NCBI RefSeq assembly: GCF_004153545.1
Contig: NZ_SDVA01000007.1
Span: 141,013-205,012 of the forward strand
Length of the DNA stretch: 64,000 bases
From: Serinicoccus sediminis
GTDB taxonomy: Bacteria > Actinomycetota > Actinomycetes > Actinomycetales > Dermatophilaceae
Reading direction: 5' to 3'
Numbering within the stretch: the first letter of the stretch is position 1; each line of letters opens with the position of its first letter. The position numbers and the translations under genes are program-made. The notes under the pieces are model-generated. The model did no database searches, was not told where the DNA came from, and saw only the letters and a program-made list of their open reading frames with translations. Shown here piece after piece: positions 46,501 through 53,580 of the stretch.

Positions 46501-47268
46501 GTGGTGGCCGAGGACCATGGCCGGTCCGAGCAGACCGAAGAGCAGCAACCAGGGCATCCGCAGCACCACGGCGACCGCCAGGGCCACGACCAGCGGCAAC
46601 GTCCAGGTCCAGGCGCTCGGGGCGCGTACCCGTCGTCGCTCGGGCGCCGGGGGAGTCGAGAGCTCGTGCGGCTCGACCACGCTCGTCGGCCTGGGCCAGG
46701 GGACGATCTCACGGCGGCCGGCGGTCAGCACCTGTCGGGCCGGGGCCGGTGGCCGGGGCACGAGCACCACACCCGAGCCGCCGATGACGAGCCGGTCACC
46801 GGGAGACCACCGGGCCTCTGCGGGATGGCGCCCGCTCTCCCAGGCCATCCCGTTGGTGGACCCGAGGTCCTCGACGCGGACGCCGTCACGGTCCTGACGG
46901 ACCCGGACGTGCCGCCGCGACAGCCCCGGGTCGGCGATGGTGAGGTCGCACCGCGGGTCCCGGCCCAGGGTGACCCATCGGCCGGGCGGCAGCGCGACCG
47001 AGCCACCGGCGTCCGGTCCGGTCGCCACGACGAGCCGGGGGAGGCCGGTGCTGTCCTGCGCCGGGTGCGCCGTCGACGTGGCCGAGAGCTCGGCGCCGTG
47101 GACCAGCGCCGTGCGGCCTCCACCAGCGTCGGTCACGTCGGCAGGCGCTGCCCCCGTCCGGAGGTGCAGGATCAGCTCTTCGACGGTGCTGCCGTCCGGT
47201 GCCTCGACCGCGAGATGCTCGACCTGCCCGCCCCTCGGACGGGTGACGATGACTCTCATGAGGCCCAT
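43510..47268 (-). CDS. FHA domain-containing FtsK/SpoIIIE ATPase, EssC/EccC-like
   Basis: A protein of about 1252 residues. The FHA domain spans about 95-170 (LGRDPRCDL, SRRH, DLGSTNG). Two membrane helices follow at about 219-256 and then three ATPase modules. Module 1 has a full Walker A GTTGSGKS (559-566) and Walker B VVVIDE (655-660). Module 2 (GAARSGRS, 864-871) and module 3 (GPPGSGRS) have Arg in place of the catalytic Lys. One active plus two degenerate motors is the layout of type VII secretion ATPases EssC/EccC. No WXG100 substrate, EccB, EccD or YukD gene is seen. Start could be 47268 or the ATG at 47259. It is divergent from the tad pilus operon. Confidence 0.85.
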   Translation of the reverse strand: MGLMRVIVTRPRGGQVEHLAVEAPDGSTVEELILHLRTGAAPADVTDAGGGRTALVHGAELSATSTAHPAQDSTGLPRLVVATGPDAGGSVALPPGRWVTLGRDPRCDLTIADPGLSRRHVRVRQDRDGVRVEDLGSTNGMAWESGRHPAEARWSPGDRLVIGGSGVVLVPRPPAPARQVLTAGRREIVPWPRPTSVVEPHELSTPPAPERRRVRAPSAWTWTLPLVVALAVAVVLRMPWLLLFGLLGPAMVLGHHLGDRRAARLEFEEGVEATAEARAAHRAAARVCLRRELDLLRRRHPGLVGVVTSLGPHPSLALWQCATEPLSVTLGEHACDSEILLEGEVLGHEAAPLPLALDGPLVIAGDRTTREGLARAVLLQLATAYPPGVWTLSVDPDRPPGPDWDLLAWLPHTDTSGGVVEGTAVAWGRDLLLVDDLSQAPPGTTRVQVHGPAAAVLQVPGRPDVAFRPTTLGLARARSLARALAPLVGRSATREADEGPALPGDAPPLGGIASWPTTTAEAETGWRRKGLAVPLGVDAAGAVVTIDLARDGPHALVAGTTGSGKSELLRTLVTGLALCSSPADLALLLVDFKGGSSLGDCAALPHVTGLVTDLDPHLAARVLASLQAELTRRESRLAEAGVRDAAHLPGLPRLVVVIDEFRVLAEEVPEVMTGLVRLAAVGRSLGVHLVLATQRPAGVVGPDLRANVNLRVALRVRDVTDSLDVVETPAAALLPEGRPGLALWRTGAEPPRAVQVARVGPPAPSSTQAWQVTATPDVWAARRVLEAPVGRTRSEDDLGAVAEVLRSAARATGLAPPVVWHPPLPPRVDTLPGSPQAWALLDLPARQRREPLHWPAREHLAVVGAARSGRSTTLRSVLSRTGGAWVVVLDLGRSLEATELRHHPGLLAWVEPDDLAHGLRVLDRLDELVRSRQAAGGGDRTPVVWAVDGWDRLVDLFGGLERGRAEDVALRLLREGPAAGVVGLVTGDRSLLFGKVASVLPHTWAHRLNDPADLLMTGLRTHQLPVDHPPGRLVGMRDGVEAHVVLPSAEAVAAPPVGPPPLVCRPLPRSWTPGADHPAAWAAGGDEALPLPPPGGSFLVLGPPGSGRSHALGLLARGRQALVVDPGDPPDRADLERSVADLGPEGCVVVDDAHLLAGTPVEDALVQAVTAYRVDLLVAADVDAAASAFRGLVPLAARGRTGLVLQPTTASHGSVLGVGVPVGDLALPGRGVLVHRGRCTRVQVASPPPGRG

Positions 47269-47299
47269 GGTGCGGGGGTGGAGTCCTGCGTCTCCGCGC

Positions 47300-47320
47300 T
47301 TGTCCACAACCTGTGAACAA
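47300..47320. promoter_or_regulatory. Inverted pair of DnaA-box-like 9-mers between FHA-FtsK and tadA
   Basis: TTGTCCACA, 3 bases, TGTGAACAA. The first matches the DnaA box of high-GC actinobacteria exactly; the second is the inverted box with one change. The pair sits in the roughly 200-base divergent promoter region. It might equally be the operator of an unknown regulator. Confidence 0.4.
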
Positions 47321-47464
47321 GAGGTTCCGCTGTCGTGAGGAACGTCATACAGTGAGGCCGCAGAGGGCGTCGGCGCCTCGCTCAGGCCCGACGTGCGAGG
47401 TCGGACGAGCAGGGCGCGGGCTGCCGGGCGGGCACCGCTGCGCCGGTGACAGGGGTGCAGGGGC

Positions 47465-48697
47465 ATGTCGGCGACAGCGCTGCAGCTGCTCGAGGACGAC
47501 GTCCGCAAGCTCATCCGCCGGCGGCGGCTGGACCCGGCACGGGACGACGACGCCGTGCGCGACCTCATCGGCGAGGTCCTGGACGACTACGACGACCGCT
47601 CGCTCGTGGGTGGGCTGGTGCCGCTGGCCGACCGCAAGGAGGCGCACCGGGCGCTGCTGGAGTCGGTGGCCGGTTTCGGCCCCCTGCAGCCCTACCTCGA
47701 CGACCCGTCCGTCGAGGAGATCTGGATCAACGAGCCCAGCAAGATCTTCGTCGCACGCCACGGACGGTCCGAGCTGACGCCGACCCTGCTGACCGAGCAG
47801 CAGGTCCACGACCTGGTCGAACGGATGCTGCGCAGCTCCGGTCGCCGGGTCGACCTCAGCAGCCCCTTCGTGGACGCGAGCCTGCCCGACGGCAGTCGGC
47901 TGCACGTGGCGATCCCCGACATCACGCGCCGCCACTGGGCGGTCAACATCCGCAAGTTCGTCGTCGCCGCCGACGAGCTGTCCGACCTGGTGCGGCTGGG
48001 GACGCTCACCGAGCAGGCCGCCAGGTTCCTCGAGGCGGCGGTGGCCTCCGGCCTCAACGTGCTGGTGGCGGGAGGGACGCAAGCAGGCAAGACCACGATG
48101 CTCAACTGCCTCACGGCGGCCATCCCGGCCGGCGAACGCGTCGTGACGTGCGAGGAGGTCTTCGAGCTCAAGGTCAACCTGCGCGACGTCGCCGCCCTGC
48201 AGTGCCGGCAGCCCAGCCTGGAGGGCACCGGGGAGATCCCGCTGCGACGCCTGGTCAAGGAGGCCCTGCGGATGCGGCCGGGGCGGATCATCGTCGGCGA
48301 GGTGCGGCAGGAGGAGAGTCTCGACCTGCTCATCGCGCTCAACAGCGGGCTGCCGGGCATGTGCACCATCCACGCCAACTCCGCGCGCGAGGCCGTCACC
48401 AAGATGTGCACCTTGCCCCTCCTGGCGGGGTCCAACGTCAGCAGCAGCTTCGTCGTGCCGACGGTGGCGAGCTCGGTGGATCTCGTCGTGCACCTCGCCC
48501 TGGAGGTGCAGGGCACCCGCAGGGTGCGCGAGATCGTGGCGCTCCCCGGTCGCACCGAGGGCGAGGTCGTCGAGATCGCCGACCTCTTCGTGCGGTCGGG
48601 GCAGGACCTGGTCCGCGCCGACGGCTTCCCTCCGCACGTGGACCGCTTCGCCCGGGCCGGCTTCGATCTCGGTGCGCTGCTGGGACTTGCATCATGA
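47465..48697 (+). CDS. tadA: TadA/CpaF-family secretion ATPase
   Basis: A 410-residue hexameric ATPase that powers Flp/Tad pilus assembly. Walker A is GGTQAGKTT (203-211), RIIVGEVRQEE forms the Walker B region, and the His box is in GMCTIHANSAREAV. The N-terminal domain has EEIWINEPSKIFVARHG, typical of CpaF. It is the first gene of a run of seven whose ends mostly overlap by 4 bases or nearly touch. Ribosome site AGGGG lies a few bases before the ATG. The stop overlaps tadB (ATGA). Confidence 0.93.
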   Translation: MSATALQLLEDDVRKLIRRRRLDPARDDDAVRDLIGEVLDDYDDRSLVGGLVPLADRKEAHRALLESVAGFGPLQPYLDDPSVEEIWINEPSKIFVARHGRSELTPTLLTEQQVHDLVERMLRSSGRRVDLSSPFVDASLPDGSRLHVAIPDITRRHWAVNIRKFVVAADELSDLVRLGTLTEQAARFLEAAVASGLNVLVAGGTQAGKTTMLNCLTAAIPAGERVVTCEEVFELKVNLRDVAALQCRQPSLEGTGEIPLRRLVKEALRMRPGRIIVGEVRQEESLDLLIALNSGLPGMCTIHANSAREAVTKMCTLPLLAGSNVSSSFVVPTVASSVDLVVHLALEVQGTRRVREIVALPGRTEGEVVEIADLFVRSGQDLVRADGFPPHVDRFARAGFDLGALLGLAS

Positions 48698-49563
48698 TGC
48701 AGGGTGCCGGGTGGGGTCTGCTCATGGGTCTGGGGCTGGCCAGCATCTGGTGGTCGTTCTGGCCCCGACCCGCGCGGGTCGGCACGCGCGCGGGGGCGCG
48801 GCGGCTGGACCGTCTCCAGGACCAGATCGTGCTCGCCGGGGTCCGTGGCCTCGGGGCCCGTACCCTGCTGGTCCTGTGCGCGACGGCCGGCCTGCTCGTG
48901 CTCCTGCTCATGTATGCCGTGACCCGGGTGTGGACGGTCAGCGTGTGCTTCTCGGTCATGGCGACCTGGCTGCCGGTCGCCGTGGTCGCGACCCGCGCCC
49001 GCCGGCGCCGGACCCGGCTGCGGACGGTATGGCCGGACGCCGTGGACCACGTGCAGTCCGCGGTCCGGGCCGGCCTGGCCCTGCCCGAGGCGCTGGTGCA
49101 GCTCGCGGACCGAGGGCCGGAGGAGCTGCGACCAGCCTTCGAGGAGTTCGCCCACGACTACCGCGCCACCGGTCGCTTCTCCGAGAGCCTCGACCTCCTC
49201 AAGGAACGCATGGCCGACCCGGTGGCCGACCGGCTCATCGAGGCGTTGCGCATCGCCCGCGACGTCGGGGGCACCGACCTGGGTCGGGTGCTGCGCACGT
49301 TGTCCTCGTTCCTGCGCGACGACGCCCGCGCCCGGGCCGAGCTGGAGGCGCGCCAGTCCTGGACCGTCAACGCCGCCCGCCTGGCGATGGCGGCTCCCTG
49401 GGCTGTGCTGCTCCTGCTCGCGACGAGAGGGAGCACCCTGCAGGCCTACGGCACGCCCGCCGGGGCCCTGGTGCTGGCGATCGGGGCCGGTCTCACCCTC
49501 GTCGCCTACCGGCTGATGGTCGCGATCGGTCGGTTGCCCGAGGAGAGCCGGGTGCTGCGGTGA
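48694..49563 (+). CDS. tadB: TadB-like pilus assembly inner-membrane protein (type II secretion F domain)
   Basis: A 289-residue protein with two hydrophobic segments near the N-terminus (about 5-20 and 55-95), a cytoplasmic helical GspF/T2SSF domain (about 110-235, including WPDAVDHVQSAVRAGLALPEAL) and two C-terminal helices. TadB and TadC form the membrane platform on which the TadA ATPase acts. Two ATGs overlap at the start (48694 and 48697); the first overlaps the tadA stop. It lies directly before tadC. Confidence 0.88.
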   Translation: MMQGAGWGLLMGLGLASIWWSFWPRPARVGTRAGARRLDRLQDQIVLAGVRGLGARTLLVLCATAGLLVLLLMYAVTRVWTVSVCFSVMATWLPVAVVATRARRRRTRLRTVWPDAVDHVQSAVRAGLALPEALVQLADRGPEELRPAFEEFAHDYRATGRFSESLDLLKERMADPVADRLIEALRIARDVGGTDLGRVLRTLSSFLRDDARARAELEARQSWTVNAARLAMAAPWAVLLLLATRGSTLQAYGTPAGALVLAIGAGLTLVAYRLMVAIGRLPEESRVLR

Positions 49564-50489
49564 ACGCGACGTGGTGGGGAGCGGTCCTGGGGCTGATGCT
49601 CTCGTGCGGGCTGCTCCTCACCTGGGCCGGGCTCCCGGTCGCCCGCCGGGTGCGGCTGGCCGACCGGATCGAGCCCTACCTCGACCGCCCCCCACGCCAG
49701 TCCCGGCTGCTCGCGCTGGACGACACCCGGCCGTGGCGGGCGGGCGAGCTGTTCGCGCCCGTGGCGGCGCGCGCCGCCCACCTCCTCGACCGCATGCTCG
49801 GCGGAGAGGAGTCGGTCCGGACCCGCCTGCACCGGGCCGGCCTGACGGGGGACGTCGAGGCTTTCCGGGTCCAGCAGGTGGTGTGGGGCGTGCTGTGCGC
49901 GGCGCTGGCCGTGGTCCTGGGGGCGTTGCTGTGGTTCACCCGGGGCACCAGCGCCGGGGTCGTGCTGCTCCTCGTCGGCTGCGCCTTCCTCGCCGGCGTC
50001 ATGCTCCGTGATCATCTGCTCAGCCGGGCGGCGGCTCGCCGCGAACGGCAGATCATGGCCGAGTTCCCGGCCGTCGCCGAGCTGCTGGCCCTGTCGGTGA
50101 CCGCGGGGGAGGGCACGGCACAGGCGCTGGAGCGGGTGGCCCGGCTGTCGCGCGGCGAGCTGGCCGCCGAGCTGGACCTCTGTCTCGCGCAGGCGCGGAC
50201 CGGCGCCAGCCTGCCGGAGGCGCTGCACGGGCTGAGCCGGAGGACCGGGATCGGTCCGATCATCCGCTTCGTCGACGGTCTGGTCGTGGCCCTGCAGCGC
50301 GGCACCCCGCTCGGCGAGGTGCTCCGGGCCCAGGCGGCGGACGCCCGCGAGGCCTCGCGCCAGGAGCTCATCGAGGAGGGCGGCCGGCGGGAGATCAGCA
50401 TGATGGTCCCGGTCGTCTTCCTCATCCTGCCCGTGACGGTGCTGTTCGCCGTCTTCCCAGGCGCGACCATGCTGCGCCTGGCGATGTGA
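49560..50489 (+). CDS. tadC: TadC-like pilus assembly protein (type II secretion F domain)
   Basis: A 309-residue membrane protein with an N-terminal helix (about 5-27), two helices at about 100-145, a T2SSF domain (about 165-280: PAVAELLALSVTAGEGTAQAL and LVVALQRGTPLGEVLRAQA), and a C-terminal helix VPVVFLILPVTVLFAVFPG. It starts with a GTG overlapping the tadB stop. It is the second half of the Tad platform. Confidence 0.88.
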   Translation: MNATWWGAVLGLMLSCGLLLTWAGLPVARRVRLADRIEPYLDRPPRQSRLLALDDTRPWRAGELFAPVAARAAHLLDRMLGGEESVRTRLHRAGLTGDVEAFRVQQVVWGVLCAALAVVLGALLWFTRGTSAGVVLLLVGCAFLAGVMLRDHLLSRAAARRERQIMAEFPAVAELLALSVTAGEGTAQALERVARLSRGELAAELDLCLAQARTGASLPEALHGLSRRTGIGPIIRFVDGLVVALQRGTPLGEVLRAQAADAREASRQELIEEGGRREISMMVPVVFLILPVTVLFAVFPGATMLRLAM

Positions 50490-50513
50490 AGTCCGCTCAC
50501 CAAGGAGAGTCCG

Positions 50514-50717
50514 ATGATCCGACGTTTCGTGACAACGTCAGCCGCGTTCGGCGAGCGTACGCGCCGATGGACCGAGGAGCCCGAGCGCGGCGACGTGCCC
50601 GGATGGGTCCTCATCACCATCATGACAGCGGGGCTGGTGGCGGCCCTGTGGCTCGTCGCGGAGCCCCTGCTGACCGGGCTGTTCTCCAACGCGGTCAGCG
50701 CCGTCACCGGACCGTGA
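50514..50717 (+). CDS. Small Flp-pilin-like membrane protein
   Basis: A 67-residue protein with a basic N-terminus and one hydrophobic helix (GWVLITIMTAGLVAALWLVA, 30-49) ending in AVSAVTGP. Position after TadC and before the TadE-like genes, and the single helix, suggest the major Flp-type pilin or a DUF4244-like equivalent. The classical pilin cleavage motif G/xxxxEY is not obvious (RGDVPGW occurs instead). The ATG has AAGGAGAG about 6 bases upstream, one of the best ribosome sites in the operon, fitting a highly made subunit. Confidence 0.65.
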   Translation: MIRRFVTTSAAFGERTRRWTEEPERGDVPGWVLITIMTAGLVAALWLVAEPLLTGLFSNAVSAVTGP

Positions 50718-50718
50718 G

Positions 50719-51105
50719 ATGCCCGGCGGCTCGACCGAGAGGGGAGCGGCCGCCGCCGAGTTCGCCATGCTGGCGGGCCTGGTCAGCGTCCTCATGCTGG
50801 CCGTGGTGCAGCTGGCGTTCGGGCTGCACCTGCACAACACGGCCACGGCTCACGTCGTCGAGGGTGCGAGGGCAGGTGCGCGGGCTGACGCCACGCCCGC
50901 TGACGGCGCCCGGCGGGCTCAGGAGCTGCTGTCCTCGAGCCTGACCGGCGGCGGCCCCGGCGTGACGGTCTCGGCCAGGCGGACAGTCCTCGACGGGGTC
51001 GAGGTCGTGGAGGTCACGGCGACCATGCCGCTGCCCATCGTCGGCCCGCTGGGACCGGGCGAGTCCATGACGGTGGTCGGCCACGCCTACGCGGAGGACC
51101 AGTGA
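50719..51105 (+). CDS. TadE-family minor pilin-like protein
   Basis: A 128-residue protein beginning with a TadE-like type-IV-pilin N-terminus, ERGAAAAEFAMLAGLVSVLM (7-26), including the Glu five residues after the Gly where prepilin peptidase usually cuts. An extracellular domain follows. It starts one base after the preceding stop, and its own stop overlaps the next start (GTGA). The Glu-containing N-terminus and operon position give the assignment. Confidence 0.85.
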   Translation: MPGGSTERGAAAAEFAMLAGLVSVLMLAVVQLAFGLHLHNTATAHVVEGARAGARADATPADGARRAQELLSSSLTGGGPGVTVSARRTVLDGVEVVEVTATMPLPIVGPLGPGESMTVVGHAYAEDQ

Positions 51106-51539
51106 GCGAGCCCGGCGACCGTGGGTCGATGACCGTGGAGGTCGCCTTCCTCCTCGTCCTGCTCGTCGTCCCTCTCTTCTACCTCGTCGGCACGGTCGGT
51201 CGGCTGCAGGCCGGGGCGTATGCCGTGACCGCCGCCGCGCGGGAGGCCGGCCGGGCGTTCGTGACGGCCGACGACGCGGCGAGTGCCTCGGCCCGGGCGC
51301 AGGTGGCGGCCGGGCTCGTGTACCGCGCGCACGGCTTCGGGCAGGAAGCGGGCGCGGTGCAGCTGACCTGCGGCGAGGGTGGGTGCCTCGCCGCAGGTGG
51401 CAGCGTCCAGGTCGACTCGCAGGTGACCGTCGAGCTGCCGCTGGTGCCCGACTTCATGCGCGACCGGCTGCCGACCTCGGTCACGCTCACCGCCAGTCAT
51501 CTCGAACCGGTCGACGAGTTCCGCGCGGGCCCACCATGA
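51102..51539 (+). CDS. TadE/TadF-like pilus protein
   Basis: A 145-residue protein with an N-terminal helix DRGSMTVEVAFLLVLLVVPL (6-25), again with the Gly-x-x-x-x-Glu arrangement of TadE-like pilins. Two cysteines close together (CGEGGC, about 89-94) could form a disulfide in the extracellular domain. The GTG start overlaps the previous stop and the stop overlaps the next ATG. Confidence 0.82.
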   Translation: MSEPGDRGSMTVEVAFLLVLLVVPLFYLVGTVGRLQAGAYAVTAAAREAGRAFVTADDAASASARAQVAAGLVYRAHGFGQEAGAVQLTCGEGGCLAAGGSVQVDSQVTVELPLVPDFMRDRLPTSVTLTASHLEPVDEFRAGPP

Positions 51540-52141
51540 CCCCGCCCGCGATCGAGCGACTGGTCCGGCACCCCCGGCTGCGGCGACCGGTCCCAGGCCA
51601 CCGGTTGCGGCGACCGGTCCGACGCACCCGGCCGCGGGAACCGAGACGACGCACCCGGCTGCGGCGACCGTGCTGGCGTCTTTCTCGGCCGGCCACGCCT
51701 GCCTGGGACCGCGGGCAGATGAGCATCCTGCTCATCGGCATGGTGGCGATCACCCTGACGGTGGTCATCGGTGTCGTCGGCGTCACCTCGGTCCAGCTCA
51801 GCCGGATCCAGCTGCTGGACGCTGCCGACGCCGCGGCCCTCGACGCGAGCGACGCGCTGGCGGAGGCCCAGGTCTATGCGGCCGGGCTGGGCTCGGGCCC
51901 CCCGCTCACCAACTCGACCGTGGTCGAGGCTGCAGCCCGCCACCTCGACGGACGGCGCCTGCCCTCCCGCGTCTCGTCCTGGGCCGTCGGGTCGGGCACG
52001 GGAACTCCCGACGGCCGCACGGCCGTGGTCACCATCACGGGGCAGGCCGACGTCCCTGTCGTCAGCCCGGTGCTGGGTGCCTTCGGTGGGGGAGTGTCGA
52101 TCACCGTGACGTCGACGGCCCGGTCGGACGTCGACCCCTGA
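51536..52141 (+). CDS. Rv3660c/TadG-like pilus-associated protein with repetitive Arg/Pro N-terminus
   Basis: A 201-residue protein. Residues 10-55 are four imperfect copies of a roughly 9-residue unit (HPRLRRPVPG, HRLRRPVRRT and so on) encoded by a 26-30 base repeat. Then comes WDRGQMSILLIGMVAITLTVVI, a TadG/Flp-pilus-type membrane helix (seen as residues about 60-80), and an extracellular domain with ADAAALDASDALAEA, typical of TadE/G-like proteins of the actinobacterial tad locus. Last gene of the operon, overlapping its neighbour by 4 bases. A start just before WDRGQ would give a more ordinary protein. Confidence 0.75.
   Translation: MTPPAIERLVRHPRLRRPVPGHRLRRPVRRTRPREPRRRTRLRRPCWRLSRPATPAWDRGQMSILLIGMVAITLTVVIGVVGVTSVQLSRIQLLDAADAAALDASDALAEAQVYAAGLGSGPPLTNSTVVEAAARHLDGRRLPSRVSSWAVGSGTGTPDGRTAVVTITGQADVPVVSPVLGAFGGGVSITVTSTARSDVDP
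51569..51675 (+). repeat. Imperfect tandem repeat inside the TadG-like gene
   Basis: Four copies of a unit like CACCCGGCTGCGGCGACCGG begin near 51569, 51599, 51625 and 51652. Unit length stays near a multiple of three, so the repeat is read through as Arg/Pro-rich sequence. Confidence 0.6.
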
Positions 52142-52472
52142 CCCACAGGCCGCAGGCCCTCGCCCACCGCCCACCCCCGCGGGCCTGGGGCCAGGGCCAG
52201 GCATGGCGCCAACGGCCTCGCGCACTGGGCCACGCGCCGACGGGCACGGGCCGCCGGGCACGGGCCGCGGCCGCGATCTATCAGCCACGCTGCCGGGCAG
52301 GGGCCGCCGGCCACGAGCTTCCGGGCACGAGCTTCCGGGCACGCGCCGTCGGCCGACGACCGCGAACCACGGGTGACCGGTCACCGTCCTCGCGCCCCGC
52401 CAGTCCAACCAGAGGTGAGCGGACGGCATACCTCTTGAGCGGGGTGCACTGCGGGCCTGGAAGCATGACGGT
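52142..52472. repeat. Gene-free, repeat-rich spacer after the tad operon
   Basis: No credible gene lies here. Three near copies of GGGCACGGGCCGCC occur around 52241-52306, and CACGAGCTTCCGGG occurs twice in tandem at 52312-52339. Together with the repeat in the preceding gene this suggests local slippage-driven expansion. A GGCATACC word lies at 52424, shortly before the HAD gene. Confidence 0.55.
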
Positions 52473-53132
52473 ATGCGCGACATCACCCAGGAGACCTTCG
52501 ATGCGGTCCTGTTCGACAACGACGGCACCCTCACCGACTCCCGCGGCCCGGTGGAGCGCTCGTGGCGTTCCTGGGCGGCCGACCACGGTGTCGACTTCGC
52601 GCGGTTCGGCAACTTCCACGGGGTGACCAGCCGGGGAATCGTCGAGATGGTCGCGCCCCACCTGGACGCGGACGCCGCGACCGCCGACATCGACCGGCGC
52701 GAGCTGGAGGACCTCGACGGCATCGTGGCCCTCCCCGGTGCGGTCGACGCGCTCGCCGCTGTCGGCTCGCGCGCGGCCATCGTCACCTCCGCGGGCCGCG
52801 AGCTCGCCGTGCTGCGGATCGACGCCGCTGGCCTGGCCGCCCCGGCGGTCGTGGTCACCGCCGACGACATCACCCGCGGCAAGCCCGACCCCGAGCCCTT
52901 CCTCATCGGTGCCCGGCGGCTCGACGCGGACCCGGCGCGCTGTCTCGTGGTCGAGGACGCCTTCGCCGGGCTGGAGTCGGGACGGGCGGCCGGCGCAGCG
53001 ACCCTCGCGGTCCTCACCACGCATACCCGGGAGGAGCTGGAGGGGCAGGCCGACCTGGTCGTGGGCTCGCTCGCGGACGTCCGGCTGGAGGTCACCGACG
53101 ACGGGGTCCGGGTGAGACTGCGGGACAGCTGA
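52473..53132 (+). CDS. HAD-superfamily sugar-phosphatase-like hydrolase
   Basis: A 219-residue phosphatase with all HAD motifs. Motif I is VLFDNDGTLTDS (about 13-24), with Asn where most relatives have DxD followed by G; the nucleophile Asp is Asp16. Motif II is IVTSAG, motif III includes RGKPDPEPF, and motif IV is VVEDAFAGLESG. A helical cap lies between motifs I and II, so it resembles the beta-phosphoglucomutase/2-deoxyglucose-6-phosphatase subgroup. The substrate is unknown. GGAAG about 10 bases upstream is a weak ribosome site. Confidence 0.88.
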   Translation: MRDITQETFDAVLFDNDGTLTDSRGPVERSWRSWAADHGVDFARFGNFHGVTSRGIVEMVAPHLDADAATADIDRRELEDLDGIVALPGAVDALAAVGSRAAIVTSAGRELAVLRIDAAGLAAPAVVVTADDITRGKPDPEPFLIGARRLDADPARCLVVEDAFAGLESGRAAGAATLAVLTTHTREELEGQADLVVGSLADVRLEVTDDGVRVRLRDS

Positions 53133-53147
53133 CGGCTTCGGCTGCGT

Positions 53148-53188
53148 GCGGTGGTGGCCCTCTGAGGGCCACGACTGCACACGGTGGG
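53148..53188. repeat. Palindromic intergenic repeat, copy 1
   Basis: A 41-base element centred on the perfect palindrome GTGGCCCTCTGAGGGCCAC (9-base arms around a T). It starts 16 bases after the HAD stop and could terminate that transcript. Copies 2 and 3 are identical over the 41 bases by eye. Confidence 0.85.
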
Positions 53189-53221
53189 TCGAGGTCTGCC
53201 GGTGGGGTGGGCTGGGTGTGC

Positions 53222-53262
53222 GCGGTGGTGGCCCTCTGAGGGCCACGACTGCACACGGTGGG
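53222..53262. repeat. Palindromic intergenic repeat, copy 2
   Basis: Same 41-base sequence and orientation as copy 1, 74 bases further on. Outer TGTGC and GCACA flank the core and extend the possible hairpin. Confidence 0.85.
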
Positions 53263-53378
53263 CCGGGGTGTACCGGTGGCTGGGCTGCAGGCGGTGCTGC
53301 GGCACGTCTGCGGGGACGGCCCACGCGGCGGAGAGGCGTGCAGTGAGGGGCTGTGGCCCAGCCGCGGGCTGGCTGTGC

Positions 53379-53419
53379 GCGGTGGTGGCCCTCTGAGGGC
53401 CACGACTGCACACGGTGGG
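53379..53419. repeat. Palindromic intergenic repeat, copy 3
   Basis: Third copy, same orientation, 157 bases after copy 2. The intervening DNA has no gene features. A REP-like or mobile MITE-like element is the likely category. Confidence 0.85.
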
Positions 53420-53580
53420 GGACGTCCTGGTGCTGGTGGGGCGGCGGTGCCACGTGGTGCGCGGCTCCGGCCCGCGGTGCGCCAACGCCAGGTGAAGAGG
53501 CCCGTCGCCTCAGGGTCGCGCCTCGGCGCAAGGACGCCACGCGTTGACCTGCAGGGATCCGGTCGAGCCTGACAAGGGGT

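Noticed and set aside
43510..52141. A complete type VII secretion locus
   Set aside because: Only the EssC/EccC-like ATPase is present; WXG100, EccB, EccD and mycosin genes are not seen, and the adjacent operon is tad.
52142..52472. Minus-strand coding region after the tad operon
   Set aside because: Translations are Pro/Arg/Gly repeats that follow the DNA repeats; no start with a ribosome site was found.
53148..53419. CRISPR array
   Set aside because: Only three copies, with unequal spacers of about 33 and 116 bases, a palindromic core and no cas genes.
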